Below are positions 17,114 to 26,305 of a DNA stretch of 64,000 bases, in pieces (positions within the stretch are counted from its first letter, which is position 1; each line of letters opens with the position of its first letter). The translations under genes were made by a program, and so were the position numbers. The notes under the pieces are model-generated. The model searched no databases. It saw nothing but the letters and a program-made list of their open reading frames with translations, and was not told where the DNA came from. The stretch covers positions 868,001-932,000 of the forward strand of contig NZ_FNUY01000001.1 of NCBI RefSeq assembly GCF_900108245.1, in the 5' to 3' direction. Source of the DNA: Allobosea lathyri (lineage in GTDB: Bacteria; Pseudomonadota; Alphaproteobacteria; Rhizobiales; Beijerinckiaceae).

Positions 17114-17878
17114 TCATCCCTCCTCGCCGAGATAGGCTTCACGCACGGCGGGGTCGGCGCGAACGGTCGCCGGGTCGCCGGACGCGATCACGCGGCCATA
17201 GACCAGCACGGTGACCGTGTCGGCCAGTGCGAAAACGGCTTCCATGTCGTGCTCGACCAGCAGCATCGCATAGCGACCCTTGAGGCTGCGCAGGAGCCCG
17301 ATCAGGCGTTCGCCCTCCTCGCGTCCCACACCCGCCAGAGGCTCGTCGAGCAGGATCGCGGCCGGCTCCAGCGTCAGGGCCATGGCGATCTCGAGCGCGC
17401 GTTTCTCGCCATGGGAAAGGCTGCCCGCAAGGACATGAGCGCGCTCGCTCAGCCCGACGGATTCGATCGCCGCCCAGGCCGGGCGGTTCAGGTTGTCGTC
17501 ATCAGCCGCATTGCGGAACAAGGCCAGCGGATGACGCGCGCGCGCCTGCACGCTCAGCGCCACATTCTCCAGCACCGAGAGCGAGGCGATGGTGGAGGTG
17601 ATCTGGAAAGTGCGGGCGAGGCCGGCCCGCGCCCGCTTCTCCGGCGTCAGCGCGGTGATATCCGTGCCCCGGAAGTGGATGCTGCCGGCGTCGGGCCGCA
17701 ACATCCCGGAGATCTGGTGGACGAGCGTGGTCTTGCCGGCGCCATTGGGGCCGATCAGCGCGTGCAATTCGCCGGGCGCCACCGACAGGTTGACGCCATC
17801 CGTGACCTTCAGCGCGCCAAAGGCCTTGTTGAGGCCGGTCAGCGTCAGCACCGGCTCGCGGGCGCGGGACTCAGTCAC
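17114..17878 (-). CDS. livG: Branched-chain amino-acid-type ABC transporter ATPase LivG
   Basis: About 254 residues. Walker A is GPNGAGKTT, the signature is LSHGEKRALEIAMAL (the LivG form of LSGGQ), and Walker B is AILLDEPLAGVG. The frame is open to 17923, but the GTG at 17878 is preferred because it overlaps the livM stop by 8 bases (GTGACTGA) and brings the ABC domain (PVLTLTGLNKAFG) close to the start, as in the family. It pairs with LivF and serves the permeases LivH and LivM. Translation is probably coupled to livM. Confidence 0.9.
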   Translation of the reverse strand: MTESRAREPVLTLTGLNKAFGALKVTDGVNLSVAPGELHALIGPNGAGKTTLVHQISGMLRPDAGSIHFRGTDITALTPEKRARAGLARTFQITSTIASLSVLENVALSVQARARHPLALFRNAADDDNLNRPAWAAIESVGLSERAHVLAGSLSHGEKRALEIAMALTLEPAAILLDEPLAGVGREEGERLIGLLRSLKGRYAMLLVEHDMEAVFALADTVTVLVYGRVIASGDPATVRADPAVREAYLGEEG

Positions 17879-18863
17879 GGCGCGCGACCCCGAGCTTGCC
17901 GAGCAGGCCGACGAGCCCGCCACGCGTGAACAGCACGAACAGCACGATCAGGGGGCCGAAGATCACCTTCCAGTGCTCGGTCCAGCCCGAGAGCACGTCC
18001 TCGGCGAAGAGAAAGACAAGCGCGCCGATGATCGCGCCATGCAAGGACCCGACGCCGCCCAGAACCACCATGAAGATCAGCTCGCCCGAACGCTGCCAGG
18101 ACACGAAGGCGGGACTGACGAATTCGGTCTGGTTGGCGAGGAAAAAGCCGGAGAGACCGGCGATCATGCCGCTTATGACATAGGCGATCAGCCGTATGCG
18201 GCCGACATCGTAGCCCGTGACGGTCACACGCGTCGCATTCTCGCGCGCGGCGCGTAGCACGCGCCCGAAACGCGAGGCGACGAGCGTGCGGACGAGGATA
18301 TAGCAGCCCGCCAGCGCCACGAGGACGGCATAATAGAGCCGGGTGCGGCTGCCGAAGAGGTCGTATCCCGCGACGGTGCTGCGCTCGTAGAGCGTCAGGC
18401 CGTCATCGCCGCCATAGCCGGAAAGCGCCTGCGTCAGGAAGAATGCCATCTGGCCGAAAGCCAGCGTGATCATGATGAAGGCGACGCCGCGCGTGCGCAG
18501 CGAAACCGCTCCTGTGATCGCAGCGAAAATGGCGCAGAGCAGCAGGATGGCGGGCAGGATCAGCAGGGCCTCGCCGCGTCCCTCGGTGATCATGATTCCG
18601 GTGACATAGGCGCCGATGCCGATGAAGGCGGCATGGCCGAAGGAGACGAGGCCGCCGACGCCGAGAATGAGATCGAGCGACAGGGCCGCGATCGCGAAGA
18701 TCAGGGCGCGCGTCGTGAGCGTTAGCCAATGCGCGGGCAGGCCGACGGAAACGGCGACCGGCAGGAGGGCCAGCAGCAGGAACAGGACAAGGACGATCAC
18801 CGGACGCCGGCGCGGCGGCGCAGCGGGAAGCGCGGCGTCGGCCGGAACGGGCAGGGCGCTCAT
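17871..18863 (-). CDS. livM: Branched-chain amino-acid-type ABC permease LivM
   Basis: A 330-residue inner-membrane permease with about ten hydrophobic segments. Family features include LDLILGVGGLVSFGHAAFIGIGAYV, the EAA-like segment RVLRAARENATRVTVTGYDVGRIRLIAYVISG, and a late MVVLGGVGSLHGAIIGA. It forms the translocation pore with LivH. Its ATG overlaps the livH stop in an ATGA junction at 18860-18863, and its own stop overlaps livG, so the genes are translationally coupled. Confidence 0.92.
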   Translation of the reverse strand: MSALPVPADAALPAAPPRRRPVIVLVLFLLLALLPVAVSVGLPAHWLTLTTRALIFAIAALSLDLILGVGGLVSFGHAAFIGIGAYVTGIMITEGRGEALLILPAILLLCAIFAAITGAVSLRTRGVAFIMITLAFGQMAFFLTQALSGYGGDDGLTLYERSTVAGYDLFGSRTRLYYAVLVALAGCYILVRTLVASRFGRVLRAARENATRVTVTGYDVGRIRLIAYVISGMIAGLSGFFLANQTEFVSPAFVSWQRSGELIFMVVLGGVGSLHGAIIGALVFLFAEDVLSGWTEHWKVIFGPLIVLFVLFTRGGLVGLLGKLGVARRD

Positions 18864-19786
18864 GACCGGCCCTTGGCTGGCAGCAGGCCTTCGGGCCGCA
18901 CGAACAGCACCATCGCCATGACCAGATAGATCAGCATGGAGGACAGCGCCGCGCCCGTCGCCCGGGCCGAGGGCGCGCTCATGAACAGGCGGAGCAGGTC
19001 GTTCATGAAGGAGCGGCCGAGCGTATCGACGAGCCCTACGATCAGCGCCCCGACAAAGGCGCCACGGATCGAGCCGATGCCGCCGACGACGATGACCACG
19101 AAGGCCAGGATCAGCACCGTGTCGCCCATGCCGGGCTCGACGGACAGGATCGGCGCCGCCATGGCGCCGGCAAAGCCTGCCAGCATGGTGCCGAAGGCGA
19201 AGACGATCATGAACAGCTTGCGGATGTCGACGCCCAGCGCCGAGACCATGGAGGGATTGGACGCGCCGGCGCGCAGCAGCATGCCGGTGCGGGTCTTCTC
19301 GACGATGAACCAGAGCAGGGCGCCGACGGCGAGGCCCGCGCCGATCAGTGCGAAGCGGTAGGTCGGGTAGAGGATGCCGTCCATCAGCGGGACCGAGCCG
19401 GAGAGGAAGGCAGGGACCGGCACGGAAAGCGGGGCCGCACCCCAGACCATCTTCACCCCCTGGTTCAACAGCAGGATCAGCCCGAAGGTGGCGAGCACCT
19501 GGTCGAGATGGTCGCGTTCATAGAGGTGTCGGAAGACCAGGAATTCGAGTGCCAGCCCAATCAGCAGCGCGGCGGCCAGCGCCAGCGCCAGACCCAGCAC
19601 GAAGCTGCCGGTCAGACCGACGAAGGTGACGGCGAGATAGGCGCCGAGCATGTACTGCACGCCATGCGCCAGGTTGATGAAGTCCATCACGCCGAAGACG
19701 AGCGTCAGCCCGGCCGCGACCAGGAACAGCAGGATGCCGAACTGGAGGCCGTTGAGAATCTGGACGATGAGGAGGCTTGTGGTCAT
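18860..19786 (-). CDS. livH: Branched-chain amino-acid-type ABC permease LivH
   Basis: A 308-residue permease with the LivH hallmarks NGLQFGILLFLVAAGLTLVFGV and VMDFINLAHGVQYMLGAYLA near the N-terminus, a central LLRAGASNPSMVSALGVDIRKL coupling loop and a C-terminal VVIVVGGIGSIRGAFVGAL. It forms the second half of the pore with LivM. A family D repeat lies between it and the upstream binding-protein gene, which could set up a transcript processing point between the abundant binding protein and the membrane components. Confidence 0.92.
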   Translation of the reverse strand: MTTSLLIVQILNGLQFGILLFLVAAGLTLVFGVMDFINLAHGVQYMLGAYLAVTFVGLTGSFVLGLALALAAALLIGLALEFLVFRHLYERDHLDQVLATFGLILLLNQGVKMVWGAAPLSVPVPAFLSGSVPLMDGILYPTYRFALIGAGLAVGALLWFIVEKTRTGMLLRAGASNPSMVSALGVDIRKLFMIVFAFGTMLAGFAGAMAAPILSVEPGMGDTVLILAFVVIVVGGIGSIRGAFVGALIVGLVDTLGRSFMNDLLRLFMSAPSARATGAALSSMLIYLVMAMVLFVRPEGLLPAKGRS

Positions 19787-19817
19787 GGGAATCCGCGATC
19801 GCCTGCTCGTAAGGGCG

Positions 19818-19976
19818 CGGGGAACCCTCTCCCATAGGGAGAGGGCAGGGTGAGGGGTAGGCCCTTGGACGCTTGGGGTGATTCCGGCCCGCCGATCCGT
19901 TGCTTCTTGGTGCGCAACTGGTCGAACGGCCTACACCTCACCCCTGCCCCTCTCCTTACAGGAGAGGGGTTCCCCG
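19818..19976. repeat. Inverted repeat, family D
   Basis: Arms GGGGAACCCTCTCCC...GGGTGAGGGG and CACCTCACCCCTGCCCCTCT...GGTTCCCC face each other across about 70 bases; each arm also holds its own small GGAGAG/CTCTCC hairpin. It fills most of the 202-base gap between the binding-protein gene and livH. Confidence 0.8.
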
Positions 19977-19988
19977 CGGTTCAGCGGG

Positions 19989-21158
19989 TCACTTCAGCGC
20001 GCAATCCTTCGCGTGCGGATCGGCATAGTCCGTGAACACCTTCTGCGCGATCTCGGTCTGGAACTTGCCGTCGGCGCGCTTGGCGACCTTGACCAGATAG
20101 AAGTCCTGGATCGGGTAGCCATTGGTGTTGAACTTGAACTTGCCGCGCAGGGAGGTGAAATCGGCCTTCTTGAGCGCGGCGCGCAGCTTGTCCTTGTCGC
20201 CCGTGCCACCCGCCGCCTTGACGGCCGAATCGATCAGCATGGCGGCGTCATAGGCCTGCTGGGCATAGGAGCCCGGCACGATCTTGTAGGCGGCTTCATA
20301 ATCCGCGACGAATTTCTTGGTCTGCGGGTTGTCCATGTTCGGGGCCCAGGTCATGCCGCCGAACAGGCCGACCGCCGCATCCTGCTGGGCCGGCAGGGTG
20401 GATTCGTCGACCGTGAAGGCCGAGAGGAACGGGATCTTGCCCTGCAGGCCAGCCTGCGACCACTGCTTGACGAAGTTGACGCCGAGCCCGCCCGGCAGGA
20501 AGGCGAAGACCACGTCGGGCTTGGTCGAGGCGATCTTGGCGATGTCGGAGGCGAAGTCCATCGAGGTCAGCGGCGCATAGACCTCGTCGACGATCTCGCC
20601 CTTGAAGTAGTTCTTGAAGCCCGCCAGCGAGTCCTTACCCGCCTGATAGTTCGGCGCGATGATGTAGGCGCGCTTGTAGCCCTGATCCTGCGCGTATTTG
20701 CCGAGAACCTCGTGGACCTGATCGTTCTGGTAGGAGGTCACGAAGAAATTCTGGTTGCAGGCCTTGCCCGCCATGGTCGACGGGCCGGCATTGGGGCTGA
20801 TCAGGAAGGCGCCCGAGTCCAGCACCGGCTTGGCGATGGCGCCGAGGATGTTGGAGAACACCGGGCCGACGACGAAGTCGACCTTGCCGCCCTCGACGAA
20901 GCTGCGGACCTTGCCGACGGCAACGTCGGGCTTGAGCTCGTCGTCGATCACGGTGATCTGCACGGCTAAGCCACCAAGCTTGCCGCCGTTCTTGTCGACC
21001 GCGAGCTGGAAGCCGTCGCGCACCTGCTGGCCGAGCGCTGCGCCGGGCCCGGTCAACACGCTGACGACGCCGATCTTCATCGGCTCCTGCGCCTGCGCGC
21101 CGGCAACGCCGAGCGCGAGCAGGCCGGCACTGAGCGACAGGGTGAATTTGAGTGTCAT
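19989..21158 (-). CDS. Periplasmic substrate-binding protein of the Liv-type importer
   Basis: A 389-residue periplasmic binding protein of the LivJ/LivK fold (Peripla_BP_6). A signal peptide MTLKFTLSLSAGLLALGVAG ends at AQAQ. The mature start EPMKIGVVSVLTGPGAALGQ matches the first strand and ligand loop of the family. Members bind branched-chain amino acids, amides, urea or aromatic acids, so the ligand is open. The start at 21158 is fixed by GGAGG upstream and the signal peptide. A motif related to the monooxygenase operator lies 86 bases upstream, suggesting the true ligand may be the monooxygenase substrate. Confidence 0.88.
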   Translation of the reverse strand: MTLKFTLSLSAGLLALGVAGAQAQEPMKIGVVSVLTGPGAALGQQVRDGFQLAVDKNGGKLGGLAVQITVIDDELKPDVAVGKVRSFVEGGKVDFVVGPVFSNILGAIAKPVLDSGAFLISPNAGPSTMAGKACNQNFFVTSYQNDQVHEVLGKYAQDQGYKRAYIIAPNYQAGKDSLAGFKNYFKGEIVDEVYAPLTSMDFASDIAKIASTKPDVVFAFLPGGLGVNFVKQWSQAGLQGKIPFLSAFTVDESTLPAQQDAAVGLFGGMTWAPNMDNPQTKKFVADYEAAYKIVPGSYAQQAYDAAMLIDSAVKAAGGTGDKDKLRAALKKADFTSLRGKFKFNTNGYPIQDFYLVKVAKRADGKFQTEIAQKVFTDYADPHAKDCALK

Positions 21159-21244
21159 GTCGAAGGTCCTCCCGGGACGAGCGAGAATGCGGCTGCGCAG
21201 CGGAGGTCCCTCAACCTCCTTGACCACGCGATGAGGGTATATTG

Positions 21245-21260
21245 TTTCAAGCTTAAAATA
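21245..21260. promoter_or_regulatory. AAGCTT-centred motif upstream of the Liv-type binding protein
   Basis: TTTCAAGCTTAAAATA matches 15 of 16 bases of the right-hand core of the perfect palindrome at 13768-13789. It sits 86 bases upstream of the binding-protein start, in its promoter region. One mismatch breaks perfect symmetry. Confidence 0.6.
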
Positions 21261-21310
21261 TCTGCAAGGGGTTACGGCGCAAGAATTTTCAACCGTCGGA
21301 TCCTCCGCCC

Positions 21311-21441
21311 GTCATCCCGGACAAGCGGCGCGGCTGCGCTGATCCGGGATCCATCAGAAGAGGTCATTCTCGGGCTTGGCCCGAGAATCTCATGACCAGT
21401 CAGCTGGTTTCCGAGATGGTCGGGTCAAGCCCGACCATGAC
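21311..21441. repeat. Composite of family B half-element and two small hairpins
   Basis: GTCATCCCGGACAAGCGGCG...GGGATCCATC is a lone half of family B. It is followed by GGTCATTCTCGGGC/GCCCGAGAATCTCATGACC and by GATGGTCGGG/CCCGACCATGAC hairpins. It lies between the divergently transcribed or terminal ends of the Liv and purine clusters and may serve as a terminator after the BMP gene. Confidence 0.7.
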
Positions 21442-21453
21442 GAAGACCGGTCC

Positions 21454-22533
21454 TCACGCCTGCACGCCGTCGACATACCAGTCCATCTTGGACAGGATCT
21501 CGTCGGAAGCGGTTTCGCCCGCTTTCACACGCACCTCGCCCTTCTGATCCTTCAACTCGCCGGTGAAGGGGTGGAGGGTGCCGGCCGTAATGCCCTTGAC
21601 GAGCTCTTCGGCGGCGGCGCGCGCGGCCGGCGTCATCGCGGGGTTGAAGGGCGCCATCCTGACCATGCCTTCCTTGAGGCCGCCCCAGACGTCGCCGGTC
21701 TTCCAGGTGCCGTCCATGACCTCCTTGACGCGCTTGATGTAGTAGCCCGACCAGTCGTCGACGATCGCGGTCAGATGGGCCTTCGGCGCGAAGGCGCTCA
21801 TGTCCGAGGCCTGTCCGAAGGCGAAGACGCCGCGCTGCTCGGCCGCCTGCAGGGGGGCGGCGGAGTCGGTGTGCTGGGTAATCATGTCCGCGCCCTGGTC
21901 GATCAGCGCCTTGGCGGCGTCGGCTTCCTTGGCCGGGTCGTACCAGGTCGAGGCCCAGATCACCTTGGTCTTGAAGTTCGGATTCACCTTCCTGGCCGCC
22001 AGATGGAAGGCGTTGATGCCCATCACCACCTCGGGGATGGGGAAGGAGGCGACATAGCCGGCCTGGCCCGACTTCGACATGTGTCCGGCAATCGTCCCGA
22101 TCACGGCCCGGCCTTCATAGAAGCGGGCATTGTAGGTCGCGACGTTCTCGGCGCGCTGATAGCCGGTGGCATGCTCGAACTTGATCTTCGGGAACTGCTT
22201 CGCGACCTGGATGGTCGGGTTCATGAAGCCGAAGGAGGTGGCGAAGATGAGCTGGTTGCCGGCCTGGGCGAGCTGGCGGATGGCGCGTGCTGCGTCGGGC
22301 CCCTCGGCGACGTTCTCGATGAAGCTGGTCTTGATCTTGGCGCCATATTCCTTTTCGAGCGCCAGCCGGCCCTGGTCATGGGTCCAGGTGTAGCCATGGT
22401 CGCCAATCGGGCCGACATAGACGAAGCCGACGCCGAGCGGCGCCTGCGCCTGGGCGCCCCGACCGAGCAGCGGCAGAGCCGACGCCGCTGCCGCGCCAAA
22501 GGTCATCCGGCGGCGGGTGATGATCGAGGTCAT
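21454..22533 (-). CDS. BMP-family purine/nucleoside ABC transporter substrate-binding protein
   Basis: A 359-residue periplasmic protein of the BMP/PnrA family, last gene of the purine cluster. The N-terminus MTSIITRRRMTFGAAAA has an arginine-rich signal peptide (RRRMTF is Tat-like but not canonical) ending at AQA. The mature start GVGFVYVGPIGDHGYTWTHDQG is the BMP signature around the ligand site, and ATSFGFMNP and ASTWYDPAKE are further family blocks. PnrA-type members bind purine nucleosides; context with xanthine dehydrogenase suggests a purine base or nucleoside. The start at 22533 has AAGGGGAG upstream. Confidence 0.9.
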   Translation of the reverse strand: MTSIITRRRMTFGAAAASALPLLGRGAQAQAPLGVGFVYVGPIGDHGYTWTHDQGRLALEKEYGAKIKTSFIENVAEGPDAARAIRQLAQAGNQLIFATSFGFMNPTIQVAKQFPKIKFEHATGYQRAENVATYNARFYEGRAVIGTIAGHMSKSGQAGYVASFPIPEVVMGINAFHLAARKVNPNFKTKVIWASTWYDPAKEADAAKALIDQGADMITQHTDSAAPLQAAEQRGVFAFGQASDMSAFAPKAHLTAIVDDWSGYYIKRVKEVMDGTWKTGDVWGGLKEGMVRMAPFNPAMTPAARAAAEELVKGITAGTLHPFTGELKDQKGEVRVKAGETASDEILSKMDWYVDGVQA

Positions 22534-22562
22534 GGTGGTCTCCCCTTGAATGCGTGGCGGCG

Positions 22563-23486
22563 TCACGACGCCGAGAAAGGTTTGCCGAGGCAAGCCGGCG
22601 CATCGAGCCGGCCGGTCTTCCGTCCTAGCGACATCATGGTCAGAACCGCAATCGTCGCAAGGTAGGGGGCGGTCGCCAGAAGCTCGGGCGCGAGCCAGGT
22701 GACGCCGGCAGCCTTGGCCTGCAGTTCGAGCGTCATGACCGCTCCGAACAGATAGGCTCCGAGCAAAAGGCGCCCCGGCTTCCATGCCGCGAAGACGACT
22801 AGCGCCAGCGCGATCCAGCCTCTGCCGGCGGTCAGCCGGTCTGCCCACATCGGCGTCAGCGCCAGCGAGAAATAGGCGCCGCCCAGCCCGGCGAGCGCCC
22901 CGCCAAAAGCGATCGCGCCATAGCGTATGGCGATGACGGGATAGCCGATGGCGTGCGCCGAGGCATCGTTCTCGCCGACTGCGCGCAGGATCAACCCGGC
23001 CCGCGTCCGGCGCAGGAAGAAGCCGACGCCGAAGACGAGCGCCAGCGAGAGATAGACGACGATGTCATGGCCGAAGACGGCGCGCAGCCAGGGATGGCCT
23101 GACAGGCTTTCGGGGAAAACCGGCCCGAGTCGCGTGATCGTCTTGCCGACGAAACCGGCCCCGATCAGCGAGGATGCACCGACGCCGAAGATCGTCAGGG
23201 CAAGCCCCGTTGCGACCTGATTTGCGGTCAGGCTCAGCGTCAGCACCGCGAAGACCATCGCAGTCGCGATGCCGGCGATGGCGGCTGCGACCAGTCCCAA
23301 ACCCGTGCTGCCGGTCGAGAAGGCGACGGCAAAACCCGCGACCGCGCCGCACAGCATCATCCCCTCGACGCCAAGATTGAGCACGCCGGACTTTTCGACG
23401 ACGAGTTCACCCAACGCCGCCAGCAGGATCGGGGTCGAGGCCGCGACCAGCGTCATCAGGATCGAGACGAGTATGGCGGAGGTCAT
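22563..23486 (-). CDS. Purine/nucleoside ABC transporter permease (second permease)
   Basis: A 307-residue inner-membrane permease of the BMP-linked type (YufQ/NupC-like). It starts TSAILVSILMTLVAASTPILLAALGELVVEKSGVLNLGVEGMML; the EKSGVLNLGVEGMM block is characteristic. About eight to ten hydrophobic segments follow. It pairs with the permease encoded upstream. A family B repeat separates the two permease genes. It is 29 bases from the binding-protein gene downstream. Start 23486 is chosen over 23570, which runs into the repeat. Confidence 0.88.
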   Translation of the reverse strand: MTSAILVSILMTLVAASTPILLAALGELVVEKSGVLNLGVEGMMLCGAVAGFAVAFSTGSTGLGLVAAAIAGIATAMVFAVLTLSLTANQVATGLALTIFGVGASSLIGAGFVGKTITRLGPVFPESLSGHPWLRAVFGHDIVVYLSLALVFGVGFFLRRTRAGLILRAVGENDASAHAIGYPVIAIRYGAIAFGGALAGLGGAYFSLALTPMWADRLTAGRGWIALALVVFAAWKPGRLLLGAYLFGAVMTLELQAKAAGVTWLAPELLATAPYLATIAVLTMMSLGRKTGRLDAPACLGKPFSAS

Positions 23487-23531
23487 GGGAGTGCCCCCCA
23501 GGAGGGCACGTTGCATCTCAACATTCGCGCC

Positions 23532-23636
23532 GTCATCCCGGACGCAGCGAAGCGGAGATCCGGGATCCATCGTAGAGCGCAGGAGCCCTCCGATGGATCC
23601 CGGATCTGCGCGGCTGCGCCGCTTGTCCGGGATGAC
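23532..23636. repeat. Long palindromic repeat, family B (near-perfect copy)
   Basis: GTCATCCCGGACGCAGCGAA at one end and TTGTCCGGGATGAC at the other, with inner GGGATCCATCG and CGATGGATCCCGG. It is nearly identical in its left arm to the copy at 16100 and lies between two permease genes of one operon. Confidence 0.88.
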
Positions 23637-23688
23637 GATGCGGGTGTTGGCAGGTGATGCGAAACTTCCGAGGTGCTCGTGCCAGTGC

Positions 23689-24753
23689 TCACGCCGTCCT
23701 CCCCCGCCACCCTATCCGAAACCGCACCAGCACGTCCGTTGCCAGCAGCATGAACAGCAGCAGCGCCTGGAACATCCCCGTCGCCGCCTGCGGTAGCCGC
23801 ACCGTGGTCTGCGCGATCTCGCCGCCGACATAGGTCGCCGCCAGCACGATGCCGCCAAAAACGATGCCGATCGGATTCAGCCGGCCCAGAAACGCGACGA
23901 TGATCGCGGTGAAGCCGTAGCCCGTCGGAAACTGCGGGGTGAGTTGACCGAAGGGGCCCGCCGCCTCGAACAGGCCGGCGAGGCCGGCCAGCCCGCCGCT
24001 GGCGAGCAATGTCGCCCAGGTGACCGTGTCGGCGTTGAAGCCGCCATGCCGTGCCGCCGCCGGAGCGAGGCCGACGACCTTGACCGCATAGCCGGCGGTC
24101 GTCTTCTCCATCAGCAGCCAGGCGATGACGGCGATGACGAGCGCCAGGGGAATGCCGAGATGGACGAGGGATTCCGGGATCACGATGGGCAGGGTCTGGT
24201 CGGCCGTGAACATCCGGGTCTGCGGAAAATTGAAGCCCTCGGGGTCCTTCCAGGGGCCACGCACGAGAAAATACAGCACCTGCACCGCGACATAGGTCAG
24301 CATCAGGCTGGTCAGGATTTCGCTGACCTGCAGCTTTACGCGCAACAGGGCAGGCATCGCGGCCCAGGCCATGCCGCCGACGATGCCGCCCAGCGCCATC
24401 GCGGGCAAAATCCACCAGCCGCTCATGCCATGCGTCGCCAGCGCCACGCCGGTGCCGGCGATTGCGCCCATGACGTACTGGCCTTCGGCCCCGATGTTCC
24501 AGACATTGGCGCGGAAGCCGATGGCGAGGCCAAGCGCGATCATCACCAGCGGCGCCGCCTTGACGCCAAGGTCGGGCCAGCGCTGCGGTTCGAGGAATGG
24601 GGTCAGGAAGATGTCGCGCACGGCATGGAAGCCGTCATAACCCATCGCGGTGAAGACGAGCATGCCGATCAGCATCGTCAGCCCGATCGCGATCAGCGGG
24701 CTTAAGCCCAGCATCAGCGTGCTCGGCTCGCGGCGGCGGCGCCATTCAAGCAT
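23689..24753 (-). CDS. Purine/nucleoside ABC transporter permease (first permease)
   Basis: A 354-residue permease of the BMP-linked (YufP-like) type, with LGLAIGFRANVWNIGAEGQ as its hallmark, plus about ten hydrophobic segments and the coupling region MEKTTAGYAVKVVGLAPAAARHGG. ATG 24753 overlaps the upstream ATPase stop by 8 bases (ATGCTTGA), which argues for it over ATG 24786. It forms a heterodimeric pore with the second permease. Confidence 0.88.
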   Translation of the reverse strand: MLEWRRRREPSTLMLGLSPLIAIGLTMLIGMLVFTAMGYDGFHAVRDIFLTPFLEPQRWPDLGVKAAPLVMIALGLAIGFRANVWNIGAEGQYVMGAIAGTGVALATHGMSGWWILPAMALGGIVGGMAWAAMPALLRVKLQVSEILTSLMLTYVAVQVLYFLVRGPWKDPEGFNFPQTRMFTADQTLPIVIPESLVHLGIPLALVIAVIAWLLMEKTTAGYAVKVVGLAPAAARHGGFNADTVTWATLLASGGLAGLAGLFEAAGPFGQLTPQFPTGYGFTAIIVAFLGRLNPIGIVFGGIVLAATYVGGEIAQTTVRLPQAATGMFQALLLFMLLATDVLVRFRIGWRGRTA

Positions 24754-26305
24754 GAGCGGCGGCTCCGCTGCCCGGGGCCGTGCCATGTACCCCGCCCATC
24801 ATCAGGCCGATCTCCTTGATGCTCAGGCTTGCGATCGGCCGGGGCACGGACAGCCGGCCCTCATTGATGACGCAGAGCCGGTCGGCGAGTTCGAGCAGTT
24901 CGTCGAGATCCTGCGAGATCACCACCACTGCCGAGCCCTTGGCAGCGAGATCGACGAGTTCCTGCCGGATCGCGGCGGCGGCGCCCGCATCGACGCCCCA
25001 GGTCGGCTGCGAGACGACGAGCACCGAGGGTTGCTGGCCAATCTCACGGCCCATGATGAATTTCTGCAGGTTCCCGCCCGAGAGCGAGCGGGCAAGCGCG
25101 CTCGTCCCCGTAGTTCGCACGTCGAAGCGTTTGATCACGGCGTCGGAAAAGCGCTTCACGTCGCTTTGGCTGATGAAGCCGAAGGGCGCTAGTGGCAGGC
25201 GGTGGCGCGCGGTGAGCACGCTGTTGTCGGCGAGCGAGAAATCCGGCACCGCGGCATGGCCGTTGCGCTCTTCGGGCACGCAGGCGAGGCCGAGCGCCCG
25301 GCGTGGTCCTGCGCCGATCTGCCCGATGGGCTTGCCGTCGAGCAGGATGGCGTCGTTTCTCTCGGCCAGCCGCTCGCCCGACAGCGCCGTCAGAAGCTCG
25401 GCCTGGCCGTTCCCCGCGACACCGGCAATGCCGAGGATCTCACCGGCGCGCGCTTCGAAACCGACCTGCTTAAGGTCCGTACCAAAGGGAGGCTCGCCTG
25501 CCAGGGACAGGCCGGCAACGCTGAGCCGCACGGCCCCGGCGCCGGCGCCGGCGCTATGCTCGATCTGGCGCAATTCGGCCCCGATCATCAGCTCGGCCAT
25601 GCGCTGGGTCGTCTCGGCTTTGGGGTCGCAGGTCGCGACCACGCGCCCGCCGCGCAGGATCGTGGCGCTGTCGCACAGCGCTTTGATCTCGTGGAGTTTG
25701 TGGCTGATATAGAGGATCGCGCAGCCCTGGCCGGCAATCTGCCGCAGTGTCTCGAACAGCCGCTCGACCTCTTGGGGCGTCAGCACCGAGGTCGGCTCGT
25801 CCATGATCAGGAGCTTCGGCTTCTGCAGCAGGCACCGAACGATCTCGATGCGCTGGCGCTCGCCGACCGACAATGTATGCACCTCGCGCTCGGGATCGAG
25901 CGGCAGGGAATAGCTGTCGAGCACGGCCGCGACGCGGCGCTTCAGCTCATCGCGATCCACGGCTTCGTCGAGCCCCAGCGCGATATTCTCGATCACCGTC
26001 ATCGCGTCGAACAGCGAGAAATGCTGGAACACCATGCCGATGCCGAGCCGGCGCGCCGCCTTGGGAGAGGGGATCGACACCTGCTGGCCATCCCAGGCGA
26101 TCGAACCCTCATCGGCCTGCTGCACGCCGTAGATGATCTTCACCAGGGTCGACTTGCCCGCTCCGTTTTCGCCGAGCAGCGCGTGGATTTCGCCGGGCCG
26201 GACGCTGAGGCTGATGTCCTCGTTCGCCTTTACGCCGGGAAAGCTCTTGGAGACATGGGCGAGCGCCAGCCGCGGCGGACCGTTGCGCTCAAGCGGCTGC
26301 GTCAT
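24746..26305 (-). CDS. Purine/nucleoside ABC transporter ATPase with two ABC domains
   Basis: A 519-residue protein with two fused ABC domains, as is normal for BMP-type (YufO-like) and sugar importers. The first domain has Walker A GENGAGKST and signature LSVGERQRIEI with Walker B LLIMDEPTSVL. The second is degenerate in the P-loop (GVAGNGQAELL) but keeps the signature LSGGNLQKF. The start overlaps the xdhC stop by 17 bases, so uptake and oxidation of purines are tied in one transcript. Confidence 0.9.
   Translation of the reverse strand: MTQPLERNGPPRLALAHVSKSFPGVKANEDISLSVRPGEIHALLGENGAGKSTLVKIIYGVQQADEGSIAWDGQQVSIPSPKAARRLGIGMVFQHFSLFDAMTVIENIALGLDEAVDRDELKRRVAAVLDSYSLPLDPEREVHTLSVGERQRIEIVRCLLQKPKLLIMDEPTSVLTPQEVERLFETLRQIAGQGCAILYISHKLHEIKALCDSATILRGGRVVATCDPKAETTQRMAELMIGAELRQIEHSAGAGAGAVRLSVAGLSLAGEPPFGTDLKQVGFEARAGEILGIAGVAGNGQAELLTALSGERLAERNDAILLDGKPIGQIGAGPRRALGLACVPEERNGHAAVPDFSLADNSVLTARHRLPLAPFGFISQSDVKRFSDAVIKRFDVRTTGTSALARSLSGGNLQKFIMGREIGQQPSVLVVSQPTWGVDAGAAAAIRQELVDLAAKGSAVVVISQDLDELLELADRLCVINEGRLSVPRPIASLSIKEIGLMMGGVHGTAPGSGAAAHA

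Noticed and set aside
22534..22848. N-terminal extension of the BMP binding-protein frame
   Set aside because: The extra 105 residues are antisense-like, low-complexity sequence overlapping the permease gene. The ATG at 22533 has a ribosome site and begins a signal peptide.
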